From contig JACBWW010000017.1 in the NCBI GenBank assembly GCA_020086605.1, positions 4,304,520-4,368,519 of the forward strand: a stretch of 64,000 nt of DNA, written 5' to 3'. The position numbers were made by a program, and so were the translations under genes. A model generated the notes under the pieces. The model was not told the origin of the DNA, searched no databases, and saw nothing but the letters and a program-made list of their open reading frames with translations. Source of the stretch: Lanius collurio (taxonomy: Eukaryota; Chordata; Aves; Passeriformes; Laniidae). Below, in pieces: positions 1 to 14,100 of this stretch (position 1 is its first letter; every line of letters begins with the position of its first letter).

Positions 1-3000
1 CTCCACAACAGCACAGATGCACCGAGAGAACCCCTTGGAGGAAAGGGCTGGAAGGAGCCTTTCTGAGGATGAGGAGTGCTCATCTGCTTCTCATGACTTG
101 CAGCATGGGTGGCAGCTCTCCATGTGCACTTGCTCATCAGCACTGCTGAAATTACATTTTAAACCAAACAAGACCAGCAGGATCTCTACCTGCTGAGAGG
201 ACCTGAGAGAAGCCTCTTGTGCAAAGCACTGTTGCAGATAGACAAGCATTCAAAGCTGGTATGCTGCAGGGTCCATGACCCCTTAGCTCTCATGCAGGGG
301 CTGCACAGTAATTCTCAACCTTCACCTGCTCTTACTGGTTTTCCTCCAACTCTAAGTCGAGTTCTTGCCCTTCAGAGACTCTCAGAATCCAAAGCTCTGG
401 ATCCAGGCCACCTTGTTTTGCTGAAGTTGTTCAGCTGACAGCTTGCAGTCTCACCAAGAACAGACACAGAACTTTAAAATACCTTGCAAGCGCAGTGTAG
501 CTGCTTTGTGTGCTTTGATCTTGCTGCTCTGTTTTCCCAGGTGAGGGATGGCATGCACAGCAGGAAAGGAGGAGGTATTGCCTCTAAACACACCAGGAAC
601 AACAGTACAACATGAGCCAGTGGTAAATCTTATCTCCTGAACAACTGATGCAGTTGCCTAGTGCTTGTAATACAGGTCACGACCCTCAGACCTGGTCTTG
701 ACTCTTCATCAGCTTTTATGTGATCCTTGGTGCCATTTTGCAGTCTAAGAATGGGTTTAGAAATATGAGAAGGTGAGATCCTCCACAAAGGCTGCTTTTC
801 TGCTGGGAAGGGAAAATATTAGGGGTAAAGCAAATTGGCAGGGGTCCTTAAAGCCATTCTCCCTGTTCCTCAGCAGTTGCTAGATAGTGATTTGTTGATT
901 GTTTAACCAACATAAGGCTGGAATAAAGCTATTAAAGCACTGCAAGAATCACAGAGGGGACACTGGATAAAACTATATGGGTTATACCCAAGTTTCCTTT
1001 GTAACTTAGTCCAGTGTCTTCCCTGGGGAATGAACAGCCAGGTTCATACTGGCTCTTGTTCCTCCAGAAAATTAAATACAGGACAAATATTTTCTGTGGT
1101 CTTATATTTGCAGTCATTGCCCTTTTAAATTAGAGGAAGGAGTACTTGAAAGGACACGCTCTTAAGTACTTCTCCTGTAAGTTCAACTTTGTTTTCCTTT
1201 TCAGTTTGCAGCAGCCTCTTAGGAGCTTAAAAACAAACATTGCCTCATCTCCTTCCAAATGTGTCTTCTTCCATTTGTCAAACAGTAATTCCCTTCACCC
1301 CTTGTGTTACTAATTAAGCTTAAAATTAACATGCGAGTAAACAACTAGAACTTCATTTGTGCATCTGCATCATCAGAGATGACAGGAGAAGAAATGTTAT
1401 GTCGAGTCCCTATCCTCACAGCACGTCTCCTGGAGCACAGTGATAGCAAACCCAGTGAAGTTTCAAGCCTTGCTATTCCACAGGGTTACCATAAACAACA
1501 ATAGATCTTCAAGGCAACCTTCATTGATTCTCAGATGAATGGAAAGCAGAAAGACTTTGGCTTGGAAAAGTCCACAAAAAGTTACCAAAAATTCCTCCAG
1601 CATTTGCTTCTTCTGAAAATTCCCGCCCCTCTGACTGACATATAAAGAGAAAAATATTTACTAAATGGCAATGGGCACAGCAATTGACAGGCAACCACCC
1701 AGGGAAGATCCAGCTTGAAGCATTATAGATAAAGAAGGAGGTTTTAATGGTGGCAGAAAAACAGGCTGTCACACCCTTTTGTGCAGCACAGCTAATGAGC
1801 TGCAGTCATACAAGAAAGCAAGACTATTTCATGACCATACATTGGGTTTAAAGGTATATTTTTTCTCCACCTTTAGATGTAATTTTTTGACAGCTGACAG
1901 GTGAAAGCTGAGTGCAGTTTAGAATTACAAAGTTAGTTTCCAGGGGTTTGAAAAATGGGGCAAAGCCCCAAACAGGAAATCAAGGCCAATGTCATTCTAT
2001 TTTAATTACCTTTAATTTCTTTTAAAATACTTGAATACATATAAAACTGCAAGTTCTAATCTGACTGACTTGTACTGGGCATAGTGAAACCCCACTGCCA
2101 GGAAATACCCCAATTCCTTGAAAGACACATTTATTTGAAGAGCAGAGAAATTCATGCTACTCATTGAAGGAAGGGTTCATTCCACCCCCAATACTTGTAC
2201 TGGAAGTCACAAGCACAAGGCAGATGCCTGAACTTCCTCTGCTTACACAGAGGACACGTGCAGTCATGCTCCACCAACACAACATTTACTTTTAGGTGGG
2301 GGAGGCTCTCAAGGCTTGGACACTGCTGGTGTCTGAAACACAAAGTACTCAGATATAAACCTGACCTTGAGGTCTCCTTTTGATAATTATTTCCTCTCAC
2401 TAAGTCTAAGAGGAGCAGTGGCAATGGCTGTGATTACATGCATGAAGGAAGCACTAATGCAACTGAAATGTTAATGGCTCTGCACAGCTTGGTGTTTCCT
2501 ACCACTGAGCATGAAAAAAAATACAGACAGACTCTTTATTGTCTCAGCCTGATCATGGGAGAGCCCATGAGCTGTTTCCACCCCCAGATGCCATTGTCCT
2601 CCTCACAACCTACACACACAAAAAGAAAACAAACCACCTTGGTTTTATTGGGAAGACACATATGGGAGCCATTATCCACCAAGGATAAGGTAAGGGACTT
2701 AAGGTCATGAGTGATATAATCCCTCTGATTAGAAGTCTACTTCAATCCTCAGATTTTTGAGACCGATTCTATTGACATTTCTGTTCCTACTTTCCTCCAC
2801 TGTTATATTGTCATTTCCCTGAGTCTTATCCACAGATCAGACCACTGGGGCAGGGGCTCATGGCAAAGACATGTCTGGAATAAATAATCTTTTACTAGCA
2901 AAGTGATAGAGATGAAACCTGTGGTTAGCATCTTTTGTATTTCTGAATCTTTCAATAAAGTCATGGCAGTTAACTGGAGAAGTGTAAGTATGAAAAGGCC

Positions 3001-4472
3001 CAATAACTTAAATGCAAATGTTTTTTCCATTTTGAATTTAACTCTTGATTCTTTTCCTTAAGTTTTGACATTCACAGGTTAGTGTCTACCAAAACAAATT
3101 TCATATCAGATTCTTCTCCAGCTCCCCTGCAGTGCCATTCCACAAGAACAGTTATAAACATCAGCTCTTACCTCTTGTGTCACCTGGACACAGATTTTCT
3201 TGCCTTTATCAAAGATATTCTTGCATCAAGCTGAATAGTGTTTGTCTTATGCATATCCTTTCAGTAATTCATGTTGGTTTTTTAACTAAATCTAGCTCTA
3301 AGAGCTGTTCTCTATATATCAATTCACCAAGCCACTTCAAGCTCATATTCTCAGGTGATTTATGCCTGTTTTCTGACATGGAGCCATTTCCTTGAGCTCA
3401 GAAGGTGGCTTAACACCTGTCTGACTACTTAAGTGGCAATTTAATCTTTAATTAGAAGGCACTATTTCCACTTCTCCATGTGCCTTGGAAATGAACTGTC
3501 TGCAGCATTTCCTCTGTACAGAACTGATCAAAAGGAAAATTTGGTAAGGGTTCTGCCATTTCCTGCAGCCCACGCCAGAGCCTGGGAGTGGAAAATATAA
3601 ATGTTAGTAGTGTTGGATGCCTGAAGAGATAAATTCAGCTCTCATTCTACCAGATTCAGGATGACAAGGACAGGGAAACACTGTTATCAGCTAGGCAAAG
3701 CTGGGATTTGAACTTATTTCTGCCAAACTACAAGATGACAAGCTCCACCCAGCTTCCAGATGTATTAAATACACATGCACATTGTTGTGTCCTCATTTCT
3801 ATGCAGAGTGCAGAACTTACCATAACAAGTGCCTCAAATATCACCATTTTCCTTTCTCCTCTTGAAAACTGAATGCCACTTACGTATTTACAATTTCTAC
3901 ACCAAGAACTACATTTCTTAAAAGTTGCAGTCACCCTGAGAGGAGGATGAAAGCAAAAAACGAATGGAAATACCCTGTTATCACTTCATTATGTACTTCA
4001 ATGTCAGACAGCCCCTGTGTGACAATATTCTGTCTGTACCTCCAAAGTCCACAGCAGGGTCAAGGGCAGCTGGGTTTGACAGCAGAGATGCTGAGGAGCA
4101 GCCCAGGGGAAGGTGTGATGGCAGCTTCTGACAGATGGACAGCATCTCCAGGAAGGGGATGTTATGGGAGACAATGCCCCATATAAAAGACTGAAAAGTG
4201 AAAGCAGCTCTAAATGGGTTTCTGGGGGAAGGCTCAGCCTTATCACCTACTGAAAGGCACAGAAAGTCAAAGCTGCCAACTCTGAGAACCAAGGTTCACA
4301 AGGTCAGCTGCAGGCACCAGGCCACTTGGGAGGAGTGCAGTGGGCATGGCTGGAACTACTTAGTTCAGGGATCCTGGTGTGGGTTTAGTTTGGTTCACAG
4401 AGAGTGGCTGTGTCAGCCTTGTGTCCCACAGGGAAAAGGGATTTCTGAGAGTGGAGATGTCTAAGGCAGAAT
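1..4472. other. Unique non-coding DNA, no gene seen
   Basis: AT-rich sequence with only short open frames (up to about 103 codons) that lack domain motifs, codon-like bias or splice signals in a consistent arrangement. I recognise no interspersed repeat, RNA gene or simple repeat of note. Intergenic or intronic DNA is the simplest reading. Confidence 0.6.
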
Positions 4473-4912
4473 GAAGCAGGACATGGACATGGCCTGGAGG
4501 AGGCCAAGATGATCAGAGGATTGGAGCATGTCTGCTGTGAGAGAGCTGGGCTTGATCATCCTGGGGAAGAAAAGACTCTGAGGAGACCTTAGAGCACCTT
4601 CCAGTACCTGAAGGGGCTACACGAAAGATAGAGAGACACTTTTTAGCAGGGCCTGTTTTAAAATGGTTTTAAATCAAAAGAGCATAGATTCAGGCTAGAT
4701 ATAAGGAAGAGATTTTTTATAGTGAGGGTTGTGAAACACTGGCACAGGCTGCCCAGAGAGGTGCTGGATACCCCATTCCTGGAAACATTCAAGGTCAGAT
4801 TGGATGAGGCTCCCCATTTACTTGAAAGTAACCCTGCTCATTGCAGGGAGGTTGGACTAGAGGGGCTTTAAAAGTCCCTTCCAACCCAAACTGTTTTATG
4901 ATTCTGTGAATG
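4473..4912 (+). mobile_element. CR1 LINE, 5'-truncated 3' end
   Basis: The element starts inside the CR1 3' region at about GAAGCAGGACATGGAC and continues through AGGCCAAGATGATCAGAGG, CACCTTCCAGTACCTGAAGG, the TAGATTCAGGCTAGATATAA block (about 4687-4706), CACTGGCACAGGCTGCCCAG, CCTTCCAACCCAAACTG and a terminal ATTCTGTG-type octamer. This order is that of a sense CR1 running off at its 3' end. The copy is truncated at the 5' side, as most CR1 insertions are. It has small indels, and its distal ORF2 frame is broken, so it cannot be mobile. CR1 inserts usually leave no clear target duplication, and I see none. The left edge is uncertain by about 20 bp. Confidence 0.93.
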
Positions 4913-7900
4913 TCAGACTTTAAATATGGGACACATTTAGAATGGAGAGTATAAAATACTCATAAAATTCTGGACTCTCCATCCCAAAGGGTAGCTGAAC
5001 AGTGACTAATGTGCTGAAAGCTGTGCAAAAAAAAAAAAAATCAGCCCAAAGCATGAATATGGCACAAGAATTTCTAAGGCCATTTTCTGGCCATCCAGAG
5101 AAGGATTCAGCAGGCAGAGCATTGAGATGCTAACCCCTGTCCCATTCTGTAATCCAGTGGAAATACAAGACTGGAGGGTCACCCAATCCCTCATGTGGGA
5201 GCACCATGAGCACCTCTCCCATCAACTCTTGTTCAGCTGATCAAGCAGACACCAAAGCAGCACTCTCTGAAAATGAGATGTAACAACACACACAAGCCTC
5301 CAGATTTACTGGAAGGGGAATCATGCTGCTCCTCTAACAATCTCCAGTTGGGAATTGTCATTCTCTAACATTTGTTTGGTAAATTAATCATTCAGCCTTA
5401 CAAGTATGCAGACCAAAGGAGTATTGATCTGAGGATCCAGTGTGAAGTGCTGACACAGAATGCTGTTACTGGGGCTCCACATGGATCTCTCCAGGCAGAC
5501 CCAGCCTCTCCACCTGCTCAAGGCAGCTCTCCCTGCCCTACCCCAGCCAGTCACCTGCTGTGGTAAATTCAGCCAGAGCTGGGTACCCATCTCTAATGCA
5601 TGGATGAAAATGCTTTTTTCCTGTTTGTGTGAAAATATGAGATTGTAATTGTGTTATTTTAAATTCTTTTTTTTTCAATTTTAACCAAATTACTCTAAAT
5701 TGAGTTGAGGTATGTGTCCTTTGTCCCAGGTGGGATATGGCCACTGTAAAATTAAATTAAACAAAGCTGGAATGCAAGTTGTTCATTCACCTAACATTTA
5801 TTTTCCACCCTATTTATTTCAACATCACAAGGAAGAGGCTTACTGAGAGAGATGGAAAGAAAGAAAAATAAAAGGAAGGAAAAGAAGGAAAAACTGTGTT
5901 CTCTATGATACCTAAGTCACTTCACAGTTAATATAAACACAAAAGAATTTTTGTTCTTATTCATAAGCCCCCTCCCCCTGTGCTATTCTAACAAAAGCAG
6001 TTTCAATGATTTTACGTATCAAGAATGCCAAATGAACCTACCTTTTATATTGCAGCACATTTTTTTCCTTAGGATAACTATATCTCACAGTGCCTTAAGT
6101 TTTGCTAATAGATGTGGTTGTTTTACTAATTCAATCTGGCCAAAAATGGCACTTTCATATTTCACTAGAAGTTCAATGGCTCGTGGCAGAAGAGCTGGGA
6201 CATAATTCTGCCTTTGCATGAGCTTTTAGTCCCCTTTTGGAAAGATTAATCAGTTTGCAGGCTTCTTTCCTTTTGCCTATAAAATGAAGACTGTTCTTTA
6301 AGAGGTTTCAGCTTTACAAAAAGGTGTTGATTAGCTAGCTCAAGACCTCAGCACCCAGTTATTGCCTCTTCCATTACCCACACTCACATCAGCCTTATCC
6401 AGGCTGCTCTCCACCTTCTCTATAGCCTCTCTGGCCACTCTCCATTACCTTCTCAGTGGGCCCACATTTCAGTGTAGAATGGGCAGGGGAAACAGCTGGT
6501 TGAGTGGCACACAACAAGCCACGGTCTTGAATATTGCCCAGAGAGGTCCAGAAATCTCTTCTCCTGCTGGTATTCCAAGAGTAGAATCCAGGTATTCTTC
6601 TCTAATAGATCAAGTCCAGACCTTCCACCTTCTTCTTTAAAGTTCCTACATAAATCAGCCTACAAGGTGTTCTATTTCCTTATTATTTCTCTCATGCCCT
6701 TACTCCACCCAGCTTGTGCCTCTCCCAGTTTTCTCCATAACACCTGCAGCATTTGAGCTAAGCAGGATATGGTTGTGCAGCATTAATACAGTGCTTTACA
6801 GGTAAGTGGCCATTATTTTAATTTCCATGTGTAACAAGTAATTATTCTCACCTTGTCAATATTATCTGAGTAATAAATAACCTGTGTTGTTCTTGTATTG
6901 TGCAATACTATTCTCATAAACCTCTATTGCTTGGTGCCTCAATAGCACATCACTATAAAGAATGAACAGCAAAGAAAGGTTGGGGCAAGGTTCAAAAACT
7001 TCTGGTGGGAACTGACCCAACTATGTCCAAATGAACTTTGCAAACTAGTTCCCAGCACAACTTATGAGAGCAACTTTATCATGAAATAGCTCTGCAAATT
7101 AGTTGTTACCTAACAACTTTTAAGAGCAACAACACTGCTGTAAGCAAAGGTCTGGGTTGCTTGTCTTGCCAGAATTGCTGAAGCTGGAGGGTTTTTTGAG
7201 GGGTGGGGCCTGGAGCAGAGATCTTTGCTGTTGCTACAATTCTTGTTTCACCCAGCAGCCGAGTAAGCTGTGATTTGTGACCCACAGCTGTGCTGACAAA
7301 AGTTTGGCACTGTGGTTGTGTTGCACATGTGACACTGCTGCTGTGCTGCTCAAGGGGAAGGAATAAGCTCTGGCAGCAGCAACTTCTCCTCCCCAATGTA
7401 AGTTACCTGCAGAGACTCATAAATACAACTACCTTGGCCAACAACCACCAACTTTAGGGTCTTAGATTTCTTGGAAACAAGAAAGACATTGGCTTTGCAC
7501 TGTCAGTGTAGCATCAAAAACAGGCCTGGTCTCTTCTTTTGCTTATCAATTTTGAAATTTTTACTCATATCTTATTTTCTTCTGTTTCTCCTAATTCTGT
7601 GATTTCATACAGAACCAGTAAAAATGAACCACCAGAGCACTGTGGAGCCATCCCCAGCTGAATTGTTGCAGTATCCAGGCTCCTTCCAGGCTTCTTCTCA
7701 CATCCATGGAGGGAGTGATGTTAATAAGCTCTCACAAAACTACTCTTCCTGGTTGCTATTAACCCATTTTAACCTTAAGCCTAATCCTCCCTTCTCCTAC
7801 ATTCCCCTTCAGAAGCCATTTCATTTACTTTTGTCAAAAAAAAATTTAGAAACATCGCCTGAAAAATGTTACCCACACAAAAATAAAAAGCCAGATAATG

Positions 7901-10900
7901 TCCTGCTGTTCACACTTTGGTGTGCTAATTCCCTGAGATACATCACTGGTATAATCAGATTTAAATGTCCAAAAATAGAACATAGTAATACCAGTGATGA
8001 ATGGTGGATTAAGCACTCATTATCATAAAAACAGATAAATACAAGTGAAAATAGAAAATAAGTTGTATTGAGTATAAGCAGTAAAAACTCTTCCAAAGGA
8101 TTAACTGAACACTGTTAACAATGATGTAAGGGAAAGTACTTGATTGTGGATGCTGATTAATAGCTCTGTAATTTTGTTCTTCTTAGCATTTTTTAATTAG
8201 TATTTACTTTCACTTAAGCAATCCTGAGTACTCTGTTGTGGCTAGTGCTGTACATTCCTAGAGATAGATGAGCTTCCTCCAACATATGAAACCAAACCTC
8301 AGGGAAGCAGATCTCCTAAGACCACAACAACCTTCTATCTTTCAGGGAACTGAACCTAAATCAGTGGCCACATCTCATAGCTGGGCCCCAGCAATAAATT
8401 TTTGAGATGTACAAAATGAGAAGAACAGAAAAGAAAAATAGAAATGCCGGTTTGTTTTATTTAGGCTACATGTTGGAACATCAGTAGGTGAATATTAAGT
8501 ATAAAAATTCAAAGCTGAAGTTGATAATTTCAGGGGAGTTCAGTAAAATTATGATAAAAGGCACGATGTTTTTAAAGTCCATTTACATTAAGATTTCTGG
8601 CAGATTTTGACATGTACCTTCCCCCTTGCTCTATTCGCAGAATACTGCAGAATAAATCTGTGTGACAAAAAGAAATAAACAGCTGGCTGGCCCAACTCAG
8701 CAAGACAACAATAATTCAACAAAGGAAAAACAACATTTCAGCACTCAAAAACATGTAATTAATTTCAGATCTGTCCCTTTCAATCACAGATTATAGACAA
8801 CCACTAGAAAACAGACTCCAAAGAAGATCCTTGCCCTGACTGGAGAGGGTGAGAGGATCCAGGGCAGCAGCTTTCTGCCATCTCCCATTTCAATCTTCCT
8901 TTTGTAGCTCTCTTGGCAAGTAGCTGCATGTTCAGCTCAGCTTGTGTTTATGTGCTCTGAACTATTTAACATCTTCAATAAACCCTGTGGCTGGGAGCTC
9001 ATCATTTTACGTACTGAGAGCTCCTTTAGTGATGGCTGTAAGTGACACTTTACATTACCCAGTTGCTTGCAGGTGTAGTTTTTGCCAGCGGATTCTTATT
9101 TGGAGAAGAGTGCTCTGAGAGGCATTAATTACATTTCTCTCTTGGTTTTATATACACTGATTTATTTCCATTAGCTTTTTGAACTCAGAGGCAAATCTTG
9201 CACTCTTGGACATATAGATATTTTTGCTACATTTATGCATGGCAGGGCAGAATTATTAGCCCAGTTTTAATGCCTGCTCCTACATAAAGCAAGCTTCTGA
9301 TTTTATGAGTGGTAGAAATAACATCAAGACTATTCCCATGCCTGGGTAGCAAAGGTGATTTATCACGTTAGACTGTAAATCCCTGTAAGAGCTGGATCTT
9401 GGTTACCTCTTGAAAAGCTTTCTTCATTCCTGCAATGGTGATGTAACAAGACAAAGCATCCCAAGGTATCCTCAACTCGTGACCTCCTTCTTCTGCTGAA
9501 GGTCACTCACTCTCTCCCAGCTCACTCTCCAGGAGTTTACTTTGGAATACACGACAGTAAGAGACTTTTTTGTCTGAGTGAAGAGAGGCTTTGCAAACCA
9601 CTGCAGTTTAATAGTATTTGCTTTGATATAAAACATGCAAATGACATCCTGCTTTGGAAAGAATAACATATGTGTGATTTAATCTCTCTAGCACAAATTT
9701 AGCCAGGGATATATCTAACATTCATTTATCCAGAGTCTAGAATTGAGAACTCATTTGGTAAAAGAGTTTCTAGCCTTTTAGATATTCTAATTTTTTTTTT
9801 ATTTTATTTGAAATTATAAATTATTGTGGCATTTTGTGGGTTTATACTTCCTTATTACTCCCTTTGATCTAGTAAATAGTGAGTGACTCCAGCAGATCTA
9901 TAAGCTAAGTCCCAGCTGAGGATTTGCCATGCCTTAAACATCCCAAGCAATGCTGAGCTGAGTGCTTCTCAAAGACTTCCAGCAGTGGAAACTGGAGGTC
10001 TCCCAAACAGCTCCACAGTTATTCCCAAAAGACTTCTTCCTTCAGTGTCATTCCAACCTGAACCTCCCTTTCTTTAAGGAATTAAGCTCACTACTTCTTG
10101 CCCAGTTCCTCGGCCACAGCAAAATTCATCTTTTTTATTTTCAGTACATTGAAGACTCAGGTCACATTTTCTAGTCTTCTTCTGGAGTTCATTTTTTCGT
10201 GTCTCTATTACTGCTCAGCATTTTCTTCAAATGTCTCACTGATATGTGTTTATGAAACTCAGCTGAGATCTCACCACTGCTGGCTACAATGTTCAGTCTC
10301 TCCCAAATAATCACCTGTACATACATCTCCCAGCCCTACACGTGGGTTAAGAATAGCTCAGTACACCAAAGGTCATGAACATCTCAGAAAAAGATAATGC
10401 ATAAAATAAGATTTTCCAACTTTTTCTAAAATATTAATATCTGGAAAAACTTTCCCTCTAGAATGCTGCAAATTAGTTTTCATTAAAAGGCAAGCTATAC
10501 ACCCCTGCAAAAAAAAATCAATATATTTCATTTTTCTGTTGCAAATTTGCAATCAGTTCCTTTACTAGCTTGGTTTGTAAACATGGAAAAAAACCAATGT
10601 CTTTCCTATTGAGGAAAAATGCCTAGAGACCCCATCCTCTAGCAAAGTCTTTATCTCCCATGTTAGTGTGTGTAGGACAAGCACTTCTGCTTCAACCACA
10701 AAACAGACACACTGCTTTTCTATTCCCACTCCCTCCCACTCTGCCAGAATTATAACACAGACCAGGATCTCTGCTGGGATCTAGGCTGTCTTTTTCATTT
10801 AGGTTTACACTGGAGACTGCTAATCTCAATGTTTTGCTACCATAATTAGATTAGTCAGAAGCATGAAATGAAGTTATACTTCTAGTGGACCAAATTAAGC

Positions 10901-10926
10901 TTGGCAATAAATGCAGTTCTGTGACT
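4913..10926. other. Unique non-coding DNA, no gene seen
   Basis: The stretch between two CR1 copies is AT-rich. It contains an A14 run at 5027-5040, a purine-rich patch at about 5845-5895, and open frames of at most 134 codons (7624-8028 on +, with no recognisable domain). No RNA gene or further repeat was recognised. Confidence 0.55.
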
Positions 10927-11160
10927 ATCATAGAATCATAGAATGGTTTGAGTTGGAAGGGACTCAAAAGATCAGCTAATTCCAAGTCCCCTGCCATGGG
11001 CAGGACACCTTCCACTAGAGCAGGTGGCTCAAAGCCCCATCCAACCTGGCCTTGAACACTTCCAGGTATGGGGTGTCCACAGCTTCTCTGGGCAACCTGT
11101 GCCAGGGTCTCACCCTCTGAATAAAGAACTTCTTCCTAACATCTGATCAAAATCTATTCT
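10927..11160 (-). mobile_element. CR1 LINE, 5'-truncated 3' end, antisense
   Basis: Read on the - strand this is a CR1 3' end. On the + strand it opens with two ATCATAGA octamers, then GAATGGTTTGAGTTGGAAGG, the GGGCAGGACACC and CATCCAACCTGGCCTTGAA blocks, then CTCTGGGCAACCTGTGCC and CTTCTTCCTAACATCTGATC. Similarity fades at about 11150-11160, which marks the 5' truncation. The block order and octamer tail match the copy at 4473-4912, but the sequence is cleaner, so it is probably younger. It has no coding capacity. Confidence 0.95.
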
Positions 11161-14100
11161 TTTTACTGTCTTACATGTAGAAAATGTCTTGCTGTAGAGC
11201 TGAAAGCCCCTTGCCAGGAGATTTGACAACCCTGTGATACCTTTGTATTCCTATATTTGTGGTTTCTAAAGCTTATATTTAAATCTCCAGCCTCCATAGC
11301 TGCAAAACTGTTGACAAGAATTCCTGATTCAGTCTTTGAAGACCTCCAGTGATTGTTTAACTGTTCCAGGCTGATCACCTGCTTTTCTGGAAGGTTACGG
11401 TGCATTGCAACTGGGTGCAGTTTTACAAACCCACCTTGGGGAGGAGAGAAATGCACAAATGCAATTTGGAAAGAATATGAAATAAACTGAGAGTGATCAA
11501 AAGGGTGAATCAGACCACAAAGAAAGTAAGAGGCAGTATAATGCATTTGACAAGCAGAAATACCACAGCTAATAAGGCACAGCAAACCACAGGAAGTTAT
11601 GTTTGATTTTGAGTCATTTATAAGAAACCCTTCTGTGGGGGGTTATCAATTGCCTGTCACCATATTAGCATATTTAAATAGTTCTAATCTGGTTTCATCA
11701 CTGTGATTAAAATTGCTGACAAGGGTGGATAATAATGATGAACAGAATCAAACAGCAAGGAGTGAGATTGTAAATGGGTTTATAGAGGCATTAGGACCAG
11801 CAGCACACCTAACACAAGAGCAAAACCAGATCCCAAGGGGAAAACTCACTAGGCAAAATTACAAGGGACCACGTTTCAAAGTTTTCTTTCCTTTTCCCAT
11901 TTTAGTTCACTCTTTGAATTTGATCACAGATGAAGTGGGTGTCAAAGGGGGTAGAAGATACATGCATCATTCAAAAGGCACAGCTTAAGAGGCATTAGTT
12001 CTCAAGTAATTTGCTCAGAGGCAGAACTCTGATATGTCCTGTACTGTCAGATCTGCTGATGGGCAGAATTTGTTGGCACATCGTTTGTCCCGTCAAAAAT
12101 AACTGAAGAGGATGAAAAATGCTCAGAAACATCACAAGCCTGGAAACTCACGGGACCTTTCTGAAATTATCTTTTGCTTTAAGCATTCTGATTTAAGTAT
12201 TTATCTTAACTTGGAATCTAGGTGAGCATTTTATCTGACAACTGGGAAACACTGCAAGGCTTCAGGAAAAGCATTGATGGCTCTGGAAGAAATGGAAAGA
12301 CCTGGAAAGCACCTCCTTTCTGCATGCCCCAAAGCAATTTAAGCAAGGACTAATTTCAATCCTTGAGCAAAGCAGTAGCAGTAAAATAATTTCCACATTA
12401 AGAAACAATTGATGTGATTTTGAAGAACATTTGCAGTGTGGAGAAAGTTCCTCTGTATTCCCCAATGTCTGCAGAAGTCTATTTTGAGCCACTGGGTTTC
12501 TGCAGTCTCTCCTCACCGGAGTGTGGAGATGGAGCAGCTGCTGTTGCTGCAATGCAGGAGGAGCAGTGGGGCTTTCCTGGAGGACTCCTTCCCTTCAGGC
12601 ACCACAGCCTTGGGCACTGCATGCTCAGAGCGACACAACAACTCTCCCAGAGTCTTCTCCACACACCCATCTCCATTTTTCAGTCATTTAAGCACCCCAG
12701 AACATTTCAGATCTCCACAAACAGAGGATTTGCATCTTTAGGCCTCCAAAATAACCTGCTCTCTTCTAATATGCCAATGCATAGACAGTGTATTGTGGTA
12801 TATATGGGAATTAACTTCAAGTACTAAATTTCAGGCTACCATCCAGGAGACCATTCCTTCTCTCCTTTGTAGGGAGAAGCCTCCAGAGGGCTGACAAAAT
12901 CAGCATCTCTCTCTTTGTTCCTACCAAGAGGGGTTATGGGGCAATCTCTTCACGCCTGGATGCTGCCCCAGGGTTCATTTCCTTACACCCAGGGACCATC
13001 ATTAGGAGTTGGGAGCATATGGACCCCACCCAGCATCTGCCTCTGCCCTCCCCTGTAAGATGTGGCCCTGGCTGTTTTTGTAGAAGTAGCTGAACTGTAG
13101 GAAAGCCTGTAAAAGCTCAGCAGAAGGGGAAAACAAGCAGAGAGAAACCAACTGGTGTGTAATCAGAGACAGAAGATGTACATACAAAATAGATCCCTCT
13201 CATTCCTACAGATCCATCTCCATTTGTATCTTTTACACCTAAGTGTTTTCTGTCAAAAATGACAGAAGGCAATATGTCACTGAGAGCAGAGATGACAATT
13301 GCAAATGGTAGGTGTTTTCACTAGAAATTGCCAACACAAATTTTGATGTCTTTCTCCCATGGAGGCCTGCAGGGGAAAAAAATGATGCCTTGGAGGTTTT
13401 TTGAAAAGCTGGAATATTGCAATAAAATATAATGCAGTACTAGGCTATATAAAATTTATGGGGCACCTTTTATGAGAACATCCCAAGGGGCTTCATATAA
13501 TAGCTATAAAGCAGTAAAACATATCAGAGCACAGATTTAATTTTTTAAATGGCAGCATATATATTAATGATTTACCATCATTACTCCTTGTTGGAGGTCT
13601 AAGAACACCAATAAAATGGTTCTATCAAAAGTTAATTTAGGTGAGAGGTTTTTAATGTCTGAATATGTTCACATTTCAGTACGTTCAATTGATTGATTAA
13701 AACAACACCAAAACAAAACCAAATATGCTGTGTTTCATTCAGAAGGGGGTTCTGAATTGTTAGTCACTGGAATTTTTTCAGTGTTCCCTAAGGTTGCTGA
13801 GGTCCACACCTCCCAAACTTGCAAAAGGACAACTGAGATGAAATTAGCTCAGCAGACTATTCTGAGACATTCACCCTTGCACTGTCCCACCTGTCAAAAT
13901 GCTTCTACCAAAGACAGTATGTGAAGAAGGAGGACAGTCCCGGCAAGAAACAGCAAGTAAGGAAAGGAAAGGAATCTACACTATCAACAGCCTTAGAAAT
14001 GTTTTGGTTTCCTCTCATACCTCTCCTCTGGCATTGCTATAACCGAATTCCATGTCCCATCACCACCCAGACCACCGTACACATTAAAAGCTGACAAAAG

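Noticed and set aside
7624..8028. 134-codon ATG-started frame after a possible acceptor
   Set aside because: Composition is unremarkable, no domain, no clear downstream coding exon, and a few frames of this size are expected by chance.
11163..11585. 140-codon - frame, and a possible older CR1 upstream of the 10.9-kb copy
   Set aside because: A short stretch resembles the CR1 CACTGGAGGTCTTCAAA block, but the surrounding order does not match CR1 and no protein family is recognised.
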